From Cohnella terricola (lineage in GTDB: Bacteria > Bacillota > Bacilli > Paenibacillales > Paenibacillaceae): a stretch of 64,000 nucleotides of DNA. The stretch covers positions 62,001 to 126,000 of the forward strand of contig NZ_VNJJ01000001.1 in NCBI RefSeq assembly GCF_007786475.1, written 5' to 3'. Shown here piece after piece: positions 44,494 to 52,875 of the stretch. Numbering within the stretch: position 1 is the first letter of the stretch; each line of letters begins with the position of its first letter. The notes below the pieces were generated by a model, which ran no database searches, had not been told where the DNA came from, and saw nothing but the letters and a program-made list of their open reading frames with translations. A program made the position numbers and the translations under genes.

Positions 44494-44874
44494 TTGAAGC
44501 GATTGTTGATTGGGTTAATCCGAAGCCATGAACATACGAGCGACAAGGCGAAAGATCCAAAGCTTAAATCTCATTATTATCGCCTTTCGAAAGATCGTGC
44601 TTGGGACGAGATTAGCACCATTCTCAAGAAGATGAAGGGGTACAAGGTCCTTCACGAAGTTCAGACGGTCGGGGAGATCGTCATGGAGAAAAAATCGATG
44701 GCCGGGCGCACGATGGACATTACAGTCCAACTCGTCGGCACGGGCCCAGGCAATACTGCGGTAGATATTTATTCCGCTTCTAGAGGGTCGCTTGGCGATT
44801 TGGGAGCGAATTATCGGAATATACAAGAAATATATAGCGTGCTGGATCGTAAATTGGCTACATATAAATCGTAG
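44494..44874 (+). CDS. DUF1499-like protein of unknown function
   Basis: A 126-residue soluble protein. The C-terminal motif VDIYSASRGSLGDLGANYRNI (split: VDIYSASRG then DLGANYRNI) resembles the end of DUF1499 proteins, but the N-terminal part is divergent. Start chosen at TTG 44494 because GGAGGGAG precedes it; an upstream ATG in the same frame (44419) lies only 7 bases after the 6S-like RNA and has no ribosome site. No function can be assigned. Confidence 0.62.
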   Translation: MKRLLIGLIRSHEHTSDKAKDPKLKSHYYRLSKDRAWDEISTILKKMKGYKVLHEVQTVGEIVMEKKSMAGRTMDITVQLVGTGPGNTAVDIYSASRGSLGDLGANYRNIQEIYSVLDRKLATYKS

Positions 44875-44896
44875 ACAAGCGTTCCTGAAGACATAG

Positions 44897-44935
44897 AAAA
44901 GCGAGGAAGGCGATACCCGCCCATACCTCGCTTTT
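44897..44935. terminator. Bidirectional terminator between the DUF1499-like gene and tpx
   Basis: AAAAGCGAGG pairs with CCTCGCTTTT, with a further GGCG/CGCC pair inside; A-runs and T-runs flank on both sides. Confidence 0.82.
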
Positions 44936-44954
44936 GTCTTGCATATGTCCTGGC

Positions 44955-45467
44955 TTATAGCAGGCTCTTAACCGCGGAGATAGCGGCCTCGTAGTTTGGA
45001 TGCTCGCCCATTTCGTTCAGCACTTCGATGTAAGCAATTTTATCGTTGGCGTCAAGAACGAAGATCGCTCTCATATCCAGTTGGAATTCTTTGATAAGAA
45101 CGCCGTATGCTTTGCCGAAGCTGTTGTCTTTGTAATCCGAAAGAAGATATACGCGATCGACTCCTGCTGCGGCGCACCAGCGAGCTTGAGCGAACGGCAA
45201 GTCCACGCTGATGGTGAGAATGGCGACGTTGTCGCCCAGTTTGGAAGCTTCTTCGTTAAAACGGCGGGTTTGCGCGTCGCAAACACCGGTGTCGATCGAA
45301 GGGACGACGCTGATCAGTTTAACCTTGCCGGCGAAATCTTTCAGGGAAGACGTCTCGAGCAGGTTTTTGTTCAAGGAAAAATCGGGAGCAGCGTCTCCGA
45401 CTTTTAGTACCGGACCGACGAGAGTGATTGGATTGCCTTTGAATTCGGCGGAACGTTCTTGGGACAT
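44955..45467 (-). CDS. tpx: Thiol peroxidase
   Basis: Thioredoxin-dependent peroxidase of 170 residues (Tpx/2-Cys peroxiredoxin). The peroxidatic Cys is in [16 protein letters not shown] near residue 60 and the likely resolving Cys in [10 protein letters not shown] near 94. ATG 45467 lies 8 bases after AAGGAGGAAG. Soluble. It is divergent from a LysR gene, a common layout for a regulator acting on its neighbour, though no operator was identified. Confidence 0.94.
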   Translation of the reverse strand: MSQERSAEFKGNPITLVGPVLKVGDAAPDFSLNKNLLETSSLKDFAGKVKLISVVPSIDTGVCDAQTRRFNEEASKLGDNVAILTISVDLPFAQARWCAAAGVDRVYLLSDYKDNSFGKAYGVLIKEFQLDMRAIFVLDANDKIAYIEVLNEMGEHPNYEAAISAVKSLL

Positions 45468-45573
45468 GAATAGCTTCCTCCTTCATTGATAAGGTTTGCC
45501 GTTATCATTATAATCGTTATGGAATGTCCTTGTCCAATCATTGGAATAAACGCGTTACGGAGGAGAGGTTCAC

Positions 45574-46476
45574 TTGGAACTTAGGCAATTGGAATATTTC
45601 GTGCAGGTTGCCCGTCTGCAGCATGTTACGAAAGCTGCCGAAGAGCTTCATGTGGCGCAGTCAGCGGTCAGCAGGCAGATTCACAGGCTCGAAGAAGAAC
45701 TCGGCATTCGCCTATTCATGCAGCGAGGCCGCAACGTTCAACTGACGCCCGTAGGTCAACTGTTTCTGCGTAGAGCCGAAGCGGTGTTGGGAGATCTGGA
45801 TCGGGCCGTGATGGAAATTCATGAATTTCTAGATCCCGAAGTCGGCGAGATCAGGCTTGGGTTTCCTCATAGCTTAGGCATACATCTCGTTCCCCAAGTC
45901 GTAGCCGCTTTTAGAAAGCTGCATCCCAACGTAAAGTTCCGTTTTCGTCAAGGCATGTACCCTTCGCTAATCCGGGATGTTGTCGATGCGGAAGTGGACA
46001 TCGCTTTTATATCGCCTTTTCCCGATAAGAACGAGCAAGTCACGGGAGAAGTCGTCCTGACGGAGGAATTATTCGCGATATTACCGGAAAGGCATCGATT
46101 GGCAAGGGCAAAGTCTATCGTGTTAAGCGATCTTAAGGATGAGACCTTCGTTTTGTTCAGTTCGGGTTATTCCCTGCGTCCGATCGTATGGGATGCCTGC
46201 AAGGAAGCCGGGTTTACGCCGAAAATCGGTTTCGAGAGCGAAGAACACGGCACGATACGGGGCTTGGTCGCCGCCGGTATGGGCGTTAGTCTATTGCCGG
46301 AAATGGCGATGTACGAGACGAGCTCGATGATGCCGGCCGTCGTGAAGATCAGCGAGCCTCACGTCACCCGAACGATCGGCATCATTCACAGGGCGGGAGA
46401 GAAGCTACCTCTCGTCGTACGCATGTTTCATGAGTTTCTGATCGATTTCTTTAAGAACGAATATAAAACGCTGTAA
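45574..46476 (+). CDS. LysR family transcriptional regulator
   Basis: A 300-residue LTTR. N-terminal winged HTH (RQLEYFVQVARLQHVTKAAEEL then VAQSAVSRQIHRLEEELG, residues 4-46) and a C-terminal co-inducer domain from about 90. TTG 45574 sits 8 bases after GGAGGAGAGG. The inducer is unknown. It is divergent from tpx (105 bases between the start codons), which suggests an oxidative-stress target, but this is inference. Confidence 0.88.
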   Translation: MELRQLEYFVQVARLQHVTKAAEELHVAQSAVSRQIHRLEEELGIRLFMQRGRNVQLTPVGQLFLRRAEAVLGDLDRAVMEIHEFLDPEVGEIRLGFPHSLGIHLVPQVVAAFRKLHPNVKFRFRQGMYPSLIRDVVDAEVDIAFISPFPDKNEQVTGEVVLTEELFAILPERHRLARAKSIVLSDLKDETFVLFSSGYSLRPIVWDACKEAGFTPKIGFESEEHGTIRGLVAAGMGVSLLPEMAMYETSSMMPAVVKISEPHVTRTIGIIHRAGEKLPLVVRMFHEFLIDFFKNEYKTL

Positions 46477-46500
46477 CGTTGTTGCCGGAAGGATATGAAG

Positions 46501-46537
46501 AGGGTGTCCCAAAACCATTGACTGAGGGACACCCTTA
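46501..46537 (+). terminator. Terminator after the LysR gene
   Basis: AGGGTGTCCC and GGGACACCCT form a 10-base stem with a 15-base loop, followed by TATT. Confidence 0.68.
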
Positions 46538-46601
46538 TTCCGATTACTTTGCGGGGACCCGGGTTGCGGGCGTTAAATTTTGTAGTTAAAGTTAGCACAC
46601 A

Positions 46602-46751
46602 CCCTGCCTTTCTCCGCCACAAATCTCCGAATGAGTATCGTCACTTTCTACAGCTGTATTCTGCATGGCGATGTACCGGCATATCCTCTCTGGTTAAAAA
46701 TTTCAGCCGATTTCATCATGATATGTTCCCGAGTAGTGTCCCCTTTTTTCA
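46602..46751 (-). pseudogene. Deleted TetR gene (relative of the intact copy at 50589-51188)
   Basis: From ATG 46751 the frame reads MKKGDTTREHIMMKSAEIF... for 28 codons, nearly the same as the intact TetR, then a deletion of about 226 bases joins to the equivalent of codon 104. The join shifts the frame and stops after a few residues. Beyond it, in another frame, MQNTAVESDDTH of the parent is still legible. Ribosome site GAGGAG is kept. It cannot make a repressor. Confidence 0.88.
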
Positions 46752-46814
46752 TGAGCTCCTCTGTATGAACCTTGTTCTAATCATTTATTTTTAACAAATT
46801 ATCCGATTCCGGCC

Positions 46815-46863
46815 TTGCCTTTCACTAGAAAAATGATACAATAAATAAAATACCGAACGGTAT
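46815..46863 (+). promoter_or_regulatory. Promoter with TetR-type operator before the MFS exporter
   Basis: TTGCCT (46815-46820), 16-base spacer, TACAAT (46837-46842), followed by the palindrome ATACCGAACGGTAT (46850-46863) just after the expected start. The same layout recurs at 51249-51293. It lies between the TetR remnant and the exporter. Confidence 0.7.
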
Positions 46864-47012
46864 CTTTTTGTTGTACAACAAGCCATTCTAGAATGAAATA
46901 GCGCCGAGCCATTTTGGACGGATCGGACGACTCGTATATAGCCCCATTGAGTTATTCTTGTTTTTCGATTCGTATCGCATAATGAATATGTAGGGTACGC
47001 AAGGACAAGGAA

Positions 47013-47054
47013 GTGATTATATATTTTAGAAAAACGGAACGAAAATTCTCATAG
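47013..47054 (+). CDS. Possible leader peptide, 13 residues
   Basis: GTG at 47013 opens MIIYFRKTERKFS followed by TAG. AAGGACAAGGA precedes it. It lies in the long leader of the MFS gene, upstream of a terminator-like hairpin, where an antibiotic-sensing leader peptide would sit. The frame is short and the evidence weak. Confidence 0.25.
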   Translation: MIIYFRKTERKFS

Positions 47055-47151
47055 TTGCTCGCTATCATGAAGTTGATGGGAATTTGATTACAGGTCAGAT
47101 TCCACTTCTCTCTGGCTGTAACCAAACCCGTTATTGAAAAACTAGGGTAAA

Positions 47152-47196
47152 GGTATGGGGCTGCTATTTAAAATAGTGGTCCCATGCTTTCTTTTT
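47152..47196 (+). terminator. Attenuator-like terminator before the MFS start
   Basis: GTATGGG pairs with CCCATGC and GCTATT with AATAGT, then TTTCTTTTTG. It stops about 30 bases before the start codon and after a leader of about 310 bases, so it would control read-through into the exporter. Confidence 0.65.
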
Positions 47197-47224
47197 GAAA
47201 AAAATTGGTTAGGTGGTTATTTAT

Positions 47225-48424
47225 TTGGATGCAGTGATTATAGAAAATAAAACAGCAAGTAAAAGCACGACATTGGCGTTGCTAGCGCTAACAATAGGGG
47301 CATTTGCGATTGGAATGACTGAATATATTATTATGGGGTTACTTCCTGAAGTGGCCGAAAGCTTGCAGGTGTCCATCCCCTTAGCGGGGCTACTCATTAC
47401 CGGATATGCACTGGGTGTGGCTATAGGAGCTCCCATCATCACAGTTGCCACTCATCGAATGAAGCGAAAGCAGTTGCTTCTCTTTCTTATGATTCTGTTC
47501 ATAGCAGGTAATGCATTGGCTGCTCTTGCACCGAACTATGGAGTATTAATGGCAGCTCGTATCGTGGCTGCATTAACTCATGGGTCCTTTTTTGGTGTTG
47601 GATCTGTTATTGCAGCTGGACTGGTTCCTAAGGAAAAACGGGCTGGAGCTATTGCCATCATGTTTACCGGCCTGACACTTGCAACTATTCTTGGCGTTCC
47701 AATCGGTACATTTATTGGTCAAACCTATGGATGGAGATCCTCCTTTTGGACGATCACTATAATAGGACTGATTGCTTTGATTGGGATTGCCATACTCGTT
47801 CCAAAAGTAAAGGCATCTTCATCAAGCCTAAAGCAGGAGCTTGGTGCACTGCGTCGACCAACAGTTTATGTTGCTCTTTTGATGACGACGTTTGGTTTTG
47901 GAGGAGTCTTTACAGCGTTCACTTATATTTCACCGATTTTAACTGATATTACTAAGTTCCCGGTAAATTCCGTTTCTTACATCCTTGTTTTGTTCGGAGT
48001 CGGCAGCGCGCTTGGAAATATTATTGGGGGCAAACTGGCTGACCGTAAATTAATGCCATCTCTCCTTGGGATACTCGTTGTGTTGGCCATAGTTTTAGCA
48101 ATATTATCAATTACGGATCAGTATAAAGTACCTGCTTTGATTACTATTTTTGTATTGGGAATGGCCGCTCTTGGAACTGTACCGGGATTGCAGCTCCATA
48201 TGCTGAATACGGCCAAAGAAGCTCCAACGCTAGCGTCGACTTTAAATGTTGCGGCTTTTAACTTGGGTAATGCGCTTGGTGCGTATATCGGAGGCTTGGT
48301 TATAGATTTACAATTTGGGGGAGGCCTAACAGCCGTTCCTTGGGTTGCTTCCATCGTAACCGTCGTGGGAATTTTATTTACTCTCTGGAGTGCTCAACAA
48401 CAAAAGAAGAGTATTAGACCTTAA
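47225..48424 (+). CDS. MFS exporter, AraJ/YdhP-like DHA1 family
   Basis: A 399-residue, 12-span transporter of the drug:H+ antiporter-1 type. The N-terminal LTIGAFAIGMTEYIIMGLLPEVA, motif A near the second loop (GVAIGAPIITVATHRMKRK), and motif C in span 5 region (GLTLATILGVPIGTFIGQ) match the AraJ/Cmr-like subgroup that exports drugs, sugars or purines. TTG 47225 is 8 bases after AGGTGG; the GTG at 47213 falls inside that site. Base composition is clearly more AT-rich than the surrounding genes. Control: TetR-type operator plus attenuator upstream; its adjacent TetR is broken. Confidence 0.85.
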   Translation: MDAVIIENKTASKSTTLALLALTIGAFAIGMTEYIIMGLLPEVAESLQVSIPLAGLLITGYALGVAIGAPIITVATHRMKRKQLLLFLMILFIAGNALAALAPNYGVLMAARIVAALTHGSFFGVGSVIAAGLVPKEKRAGAIAIMFTGLTLATILGVPIGTFIGQTYGWRSSFWTITIIGLIALIGIAILVPKVKASSSSLKQELGALRRPTVYVALLMTTFGFGGVFTAFTYISPILTDITKFPVNSVSYILVLFGVGSALGNIIGGKLADRKLMPSLLGILVVLAIVLAILSITDQYKVPALITIFVLGMAALGTVPGLQLHMLNTAKEAPTLASTLNVAAFNLGNALGAYIGGLVIDLQFGGGLTAVPWVASIVTVVGILFTLWSAQQQKKSIRP

Positions 48425-48761
48425 TTTTGGTATCCGCGAAGCTTCGCTCAATTGTTTCTTTTCGGTAAGCGTCAAATAGCCCCCACCTTGATCCACAAGC
48501 ACGGAACAGCTAGGGGCTATCGCTAAGTTGGTCTCGGAAGGGAAAGTAGATGTTAAGATTACAGAACTTTCCCAATGACACTAGAAGGCGTGCGAATGCG
48601 CATGGACTGAGCGAAACGGGGCACGCAAGGGGGAAAATCATCGATGATGAGTTACAGACTCGGCTGGCCGTCACGGCTTCGATGCTGTATGCCACATCGA
48701 CAAAAAGAGCAAGTCCAGAGAACGACTAGCCGGCGATTGCCGTCGTTCGACCTCTAAAGCA
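48425..48761. other. 337-bp gap with no recognisable gene
   Basis: I see no frame with a ribosome site. ATAGCCCC (about 48477) and GGGGCTAT (about 48514) could pair across about 29 bases but no T-run follows. The part next to the SDR gene changes base composition, so a junction of an insertion may lie here; no transposase fragment was recognised. Confidence 0.5.
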
Positions 48762-49742
48762 CTATCCTCGAGCAGATGGTTCCTCATAGCTTTGCAAGCC
48801 GGCGTCGCGCAAAGTTCTTCCGACATAGCCCAACTCTCGACGTGCAGCGGCATCGTTGACTGTGAACTCACGCCCGATCATGCGTATCATCGAGCGTGAG
48901 ATCGGCGGATCGCCGTCTTTTCGCGTGACGGCCCAGATAGTGTCGAGCAGCCGGCCAATGGATGAGGCAAGCCAGTAGGGCATCGAACGCAGCTTATCGA
49001 TGGACAGGCCCTGCAAGTTCGCGAGCGAGGCGACGAACTCACGGAAAGTCTGCCCTTCCTGGTCTTTGATGAAGAAGGCATGACCGCCTTCTCCGCGCTT
49101 AAGAGCGCATTGTATGGCTTCGACCACATTGTCCACGTGGCAGGTTGCAAAAGCGTAGTCGCCGCGGTTGATGAAGGCGAACTGCCCAGATCTGACTGCT
49201 TCGGGAAGCGCTCGACTAAACGGATCACCAGGCCCCCAGATAGCCGGTGGGCGGAGCGCGATGGTGCGAAAGCCGGGTTTGTTGGCTGCCAGAACCAAAG
49301 GCTCGGCCCGTGCCTTGCTCGCCAGGTAGGCGGAGAAGTGGTTCGGGAATGTTGGCGCACTTTCATCGGCGTCGCGGATGGGCGTACCGCTATTATCCAT
49401 GAGGATCCCCGCCGCGCTGATGTAGACGAATGTATTCGCCCCGGCGGACTCAGCTGCTTTCAACAAGGCTACGGTGCCATCGATGTTGGTACGGAAGAAG
49501 GGTTCGCGAGGCCCTGAGAAGCGGAACAGGGCGGCCGCGTGCACAACCGCATCAATCACCGGCAATATGAGTGGCGTGTTGCTTTCGAGATCGGCATCGA
49601 CTGGCGTCGCACCAATGGACTTGAGTTTGGCGAGAGATGATGTGGAGCGTGTGAGAGCGAAAATCTCGTGACCGTCCTCCACGAGCTTCGTGATCAGGCG
49701 GCCGCCGAGCAGACCGGTGCCTCCCGTGACGAGAATTTTCAT
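48762..49742 (-). CDS. NAD(P)-dependent extended SDR (epimerase/3-beta-HSD-like)
   Basis: A 326-residue Rossmann-fold oxidoreductase. Nucleotide-binding motif VTGGTGLLGGRL at residues 5-16; catalytic Tyr-Lys in SAYLASKARAE near 139; SAAGI near 110 supplies the catalytic Ser region. The substrate is unknown. The gene begins at ATG 49742, overlapping the TetR stop by one base (TAATG), so both are translated together. GC-rich codon use and a proteobacterial look, in contrast to the flanking AT-rich genes, suggest transfer. Confidence 0.85.
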   Translation of the reverse strand: MKILVTGGTGLLGGRLITKLVEDGHEIFALTRSTSSLAKLKSIGATPVDADLESNTPLILPVIDAVVHAAALFRFSGPREPFFRTNIDGTVALLKAAESAGANTFVYISAAGILMDNSGTPIRDADESAPTFPNHFSAYLASKARAEPLVLAANKPGFRTIALRPPAIWGPGDPFSRALPEAVRSGQFAFINRGDYAFATCHVDNVVEAIQCALKRGEGGHAFFIKDQEGQTFREFVASLANLQGLSIDKLRSMPYWLASSIGRLLDTIWAVTRKDGDPPISRSMIRMIGREFTVNDAAARRELGYVGRTLRDAGLQSYEEPSARG

Positions 49743-50314
49743 TATGTTCGTCCTTTCTGTTCGGGATCTAGGATGGACCGTATTGCGCCCTCACGGATTT
49801 GCTCCAGGACCTCAGAAGTGGGTGGCACCACCTTGCGTAGCCGAGCTGTGACGTGAAGTAGGGATGCAGCATTCGCAGACGCCCACATGAGATCGGCAGC
49901 CACCTCCACCGTCGGCCTGAGCCGACCCTCAGCGGCGATGGCCGTGATGCGTTGGATCAGGAGCGCAAAGGCCTGCTCGGCGGCGGGAATTGCAGCGTCG
50001 TCGAGAACGCGGCTCATCATCACCGCGTAGAGCCGTGGACGAGCCGCCGCAAAGCGCACGTAATCGTCCCAGCCCTCGCGTAGCGCCATCACCGGATCGG
50101 AGGATTGGGTGGCAGTCCTTTTGCTTTCGAGAAACTGTGCAAATGCTTCCGTAATGGCGGCGCTCAGAAGCCCGTCGGCGCTGCCGAAGTGATGGTACAA
50201 TGTCGGTGCGGTCACCTTCGCAATTGCGCAGACGGAGCGTGTCGAGAACTGTGCCTCGCCCTCTTCCTCGAGAACTTGTAAAGCCGCATTGAGCAGAGTG
50301 TCGTGTGTATTCAT
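49742..50314 (-). CDS. TetR/AcrR family regulator of the SDR gene
   Basis: A 190-residue repressor. N-terminal HTH with FSTRSVCAIAKVTAPTLYHHF (about 23-43), then a ligand domain. ATG 50314 is the leftmost start in the frame. It sits next to a strong palindromic double site and is coupled to the SDR gene, so an autoregulated TetR-SDR pair responding to a compound metabolised by the SDR is likely. The inducer is unknown. GC-rich like the SDR gene. Confidence 0.87.
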   Translation of the reverse strand: MNTHDTLLNAALQVLEEEGEAQFSTRSVCAIAKVTAPTLYHHFGSADGLLSAAITEAFAQFLESKRTATQSSDPVMALREGWDDYVRFAAARPRLYAVMMSRVLDDAAIPAAEQAFALLIQRITAIAAEGRLRPTVEVAADLMWASANAASLLHVTARLRKVVPPTSEVLEQIREGAIRSILDPEQKGRT

Positions 50315-50317
50315 GTG

Positions 50318-50367
50318 ACCAATATAGCACAGCTATATTGGTTTGTCTATAGCGGTGCTATATTGAT
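50318..50367. promoter_or_regulatory. Double operator of the TetR-SDR pair
   Basis: Perfect palindrome ACCAATATAGC-ACA-GCTATATTGGT at 50318-50342. A second, partly degenerate copy follows: TATAGC-GGT-GCTATATTG at 50348-50365. Both share GCTATATTG. They lie immediately before the TetR start codon. Confidence 0.8.
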
Positions 50368-50505
50368 GCGCTCCCGCCATCAAAGTCTGGCACAGTATGG
50401 CATGCCGAAGGTGGTTGGCACGTAGAAGCGGCGTTCTCTATGCGGCATGCTGGTGGCTGACATCTTCCTGCAGCTATCTCACTTTCGATGGCGGATAGAA
50501 CTGGC

Positions 50506-50542
50506 AAAGCCCACGAGAATCGTGGGCTTTATTTTCTTTTTT
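50506..50542 (+). terminator. Orphan Rho-independent terminator
   Basis: AAAGCCCACGA pairs with TCGTGGGCTTT around GAA, followed by ATTTTCTTTT. No gene on the plus strand precedes it within the 160 bases of gap, so it may be left from an excised gene. The rest of the gap 50368-50505 shows nothing recognisable. Confidence 0.75.
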
Positions 50543-50588
50543 GTGGAGATCATATAAGCATCATATTCTATTTTACGCTTCCGAGCGC

Positions 50589-51188
50589 TTAACTGTTTTT
50601 TAAACAACAATTCTGCAAATAGGACGCAAAGCATGCTGTATTCATTTGCATATGCTTATTATCCCCATCCAATTTGCTGAGCAAAATGCCTCCTTCGAGC
50701 AAGGAAAAGGCAAATGAAGCAAGTGCATCTGTATCCAAATCTTCCTTAAACTCCCCACTCTTCATCCCATCAAGAATTATACTCTTCATCATAACCAAAT
50801 AGTTATGCAGCCCTTGCCTTGCCCGATCACGAAGCTCCGCATGAGTATCGTCACTTTCGACTGCTGTATTCTGCATGGGGCATCCTCCAATAAATGGTGG
50901 ATTATCGACAACATCTTCATATACACGAAAAAATGCAAGTAACCTCCCTGACGCAGACTGCTCTTGGTCGACCGCCTCAGCAAATTTCCCGCTAACCATA
51001 CTGGCAGCGTAATTGTAGGCTTCAAGCGCAATCTCATCTTTGCTTGTAAAATGCCGATAGATGCCCCCTTTCTTAATTCCGGTGTCGGCAATAATATCGT
51101 TTAACGATGTACCGGCATAACCTCTTTGATTAAAGATTGCTGCCGATTTCATAATAATGTGCTCTCTTGTTCGATCTCCTTTTTTCAT
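50589..51188 (-). CDS. TetR family repressor (YxaF/LmrA-like), intact copy
   Basis: A 199-residue repressor with HTH TSLNDIIADTGIKKGGIYRHF (about 27-47) and a C-terminal ligand domain with the FIGGCPMQNTAVESDD segment seen in YxaF/LmrA-type regulators of drug efflux. The ATG 51188 follows GAGGAAC. Its 5' part is copied in the pseudogene at 46602-46751. It is divergent from the truncated gap gene and faces the TACCGATCGGTA operator. Likely acts on both copies of this operator, including the one at the MFS exporter. Confidence 0.88.
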   Translation of the reverse strand: MKKGDRTREHIIMKSAAIFNQRGYAGTSLNDIIADTGIKKGGIYRHFTSKDEIALEAYNYAASMVSGKFAEAVDQEQSASGRLLAFFRVYEDVVDNPPFIGGCPMQNTAVESDDTHAELRDRARQGLHNYLVMMKSIILDGMKSGEFKEDLDTDALASFAFSLLEGGILLSKLDGDNKHMQMNTACFASYLQNCCLKNS

Positions 51189-51248
51189 AGGTTCCTCCGA
51201 ATGATCTTATTCTAATCTAACATTATATCAAATGTTACGGCCGAAACC

Positions 51249-51293
51249 TTGCCAACGTCTTAAATCCTGATATAATAAAGGTACCGATCGGTA
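51249..51293 (+). promoter_or_regulatory. Promoter with TetR operator, second copy
   Basis: TTGCCA (51249-51254), 16-base spacer, TATAAT (51271-51276), then the palindrome TACCGATCGGTA (51282-51293). Layout identical to 46815-46863. It points into the truncated gap gene. Confidence 0.7.
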
Positions 51294-51320
51294 TCTTTTA
51301 TTTTAAAACAAACCCATTCC

Positions 51321-51659
51321 AAAGGCAAACTTGATGGTGCATCTCAGCGTGTACCTGTACCAACAGGCTCCGTAACAGAACTCGTAGCCGTTTTGAACGC
51401 TAAGGTAACGGTTGAGGAAGTTAACGCCGCTATGAGAGAAGCGTCCGATCCAGAAACATACGGATACACGGAGGACGAGATCGTATCTTCCGATGTTAGA
51501 GGAATGACATTCGGGTCTCTTTTTGATGCCACTCAAACAAAAGTTCTAACAGTTGGCGACCAGCAACTGGTGAAAACAGTAGCCTGGTACGATAATGAAA
51601 TGTCTTACACCGCGCAACTGGTTAGAACATTAGAATATTTCGCAAAAATCGCCAAGTAA
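51321..51659 (+). pseudogene. 5'-truncated glyceraldehyde-3-phosphate dehydrogenase
   Basis: Reads [18 protein letters not shown] onward to YFAKIAK, the C-terminal third of GapA-type GAPDH, with [13 protein letters not shown] intact. The NAD-binding domain and the catalytic Cys are absent, and no ribosome site or ATG precedes the fragment; the first in-frame start is TTG at 51393. Upstream bases merge into the TetR promoter-operator segment, so this looks like a recombination join. Not expected to be functional. Confidence 0.85.
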
Positions 51660-51752
51660 CATAGAGGAAAGAATGATAGAGAAAGGCCATTGATTAAGAG
51701 GAAATGCGAACAGCGAAGCTGATCGCACAGCCTCTATGAAAGGAGTCATGAA

Positions 51753-51992
51753 ATGAGAGATTCCGAGGAATTGTTCGAAGAGGTAGATGATGTATTGAGA
51801 AGACTGCGTCCTTTTTTAATCCGCGATGGCGGAGATGCCGAATTGGTTGAGGTTAAGGACGGAGTGGCTAAATTAAAATTCTTGGGAGAGTGTAACGGCT
51901 GTCCTAGTGCAACGATCACATTAAAGGCTGGCATTGAACTTGCCATTTTTGAAGAAGTGGATGGCATTCATGAAGTCGTTCAAGTCTTCTAG
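51753..51992 (+). CDS. NifU-like Fe-S scaffold domain protein (YutI-like)
   Basis: A 79-residue protein consisting only of the NifU C-terminal domain. The cluster-binding pair is [16 protein letters not shown] near residue 49 (CxxC), preceded by [16 protein letters not shown]. It is a carrier for Fe-S clusters. AAAGGAG lies 8 bases before ATG. A nested hairpin (51697-51735) with AGAGG/CCTCT, TGCG/CGCA and CAGC/GCTG pairs stands directly before the ribosome site. It precedes hemQ by 50 bases on the same strand. Confidence 0.88.
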   Translation: MRDSEELFEEVDDVLRRLRPFLIRDGGDAELVEVKDGVAKLKFLGECNGCPSATITLKAGIELAIFEEVDGIHEVVQVF

Positions 51993-52041
51993 AAAGAAAG
52001 CCATTGGATAAGCCACAACAACCAGGGGGGGCTGAAGTAAG

Positions 52042-52788
52042 ATGAGTGAAGCAGCAGAAACGCTAGAGGGTTGGTATGCGCTGCATGATTTCCGCACAAT
52101 CGACTGGGTTGCCTGGAAAGGTGCAACCGCAGAGGAACGCGAGACTGCAAAGCATGATTTAATGATGCTAATCAACGAATGGTCGGCGGTCGAATCCCGG
52201 ATGGAAGGCAGCTTGGCAATGTACGCCGTCGTCGGCCAGAAGGCAGACATTATGTTTATAAACCTACGTGAGACACTCGAGGAGCTGAACTCAGCGGAGA
52301 ACGCATTTAATCGTTCCGGGTTCGCCAAATTCGTGAAACCCGTTTACTCGTACGTCAGTATCGTCGAGCTGAGCAGTTATTTAGCACCTCCCGGCTCCGA
52401 TCCGATGCAAGTTCCCGAGGTAGCCGCTCGACTTAAGCCAATCCTACCCAAGGCGAAGCATATCTGCTTTTACCCTATGAACAAGCGACGCATGCTCAAC
52501 GATAACTGGTACATGCTGTCTCTGGAGGAGCGCAAAAACTTCATGCGCAGTCACGGTATGATCGGCCGCAATTATGCGGGCAAGGTCAAGCAGATTATCA
52601 CCGGCTCGGTCGGCTTCGACGATTGGGAGTGGGGTGTCACACTGTTTGCGGACGAGTCGCTGCAGTTTAAGAAGCTCGTCTATGAGATGCGTTTCGACGA
52701 GACTAGCGCACGCTTCGGCGAATTCGGCCAGTTCTACGTCGGCAACATACTCACGCCCGGTGGCTTGACAGAGTTGCTGAACGTGTGA
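52042..52788 (+). CDS. hemQ: Coproheme decarboxylase HemQ
   Basis: Chlorite dismutase-like enzyme that decarboxylates coproheme III to heme b with peroxide, the last step of the coproporphyrin-dependent heme path of Gram-positives. 248 residues. Landmarks: [12 protein letters not shown] near the N-terminus, CFYPMNKRR near 147 (the catalytic Tyr), RSHGMIGR near 175 (His ligand region) and [14 protein letters not shown] near 191. A GGGGGG stretch precedes ATG 52042. It is normal in length and sequence, so it lies at the end of the scarred stretch rather than within it. Confidence 0.93.
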   Translation: MSEAAETLEGWYALHDFRTIDWVAWKGATAEERETAKHDLMMLINEWSAVESRMEGSLAMYAVVGQKADIMFINLRETLEELNSAENAFNRSGFAKFVKPVYSYVSIVELSSYLAPPGSDPMQVPEVAARLKPILPKAKHICFYPMNKRRMLNDNWYMLSLEERKNFMRSHGMIGRNYAGKVKQIITGSVGFDDWEWGVTLFADESLQFKKLVYEMRFDETSARFGEFGQFYVGNILTPGGLTELLNV

Positions 52789-52875
52789 GGCCAATAGAGA
52801 CACCGACGGCTAAATTATGCTTCACGGATTTGTGATTTTTTTTATCTTTTGTGACAGTTCTAGGTCCGTTTCGGA

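Noticed and set aside
48477-48521. Terminator after the MFS exporter
   Set aside because: ATAGCCCC and GGGGCTAT pair, but the loop is about 29 bases and no T-run follows on either strand.
48671-48871. Small minus-strand gene next to the SDR gene
   Set aside because: It overlaps the end of the SDR gene in another frame and has no ribosome site or family resemblance.
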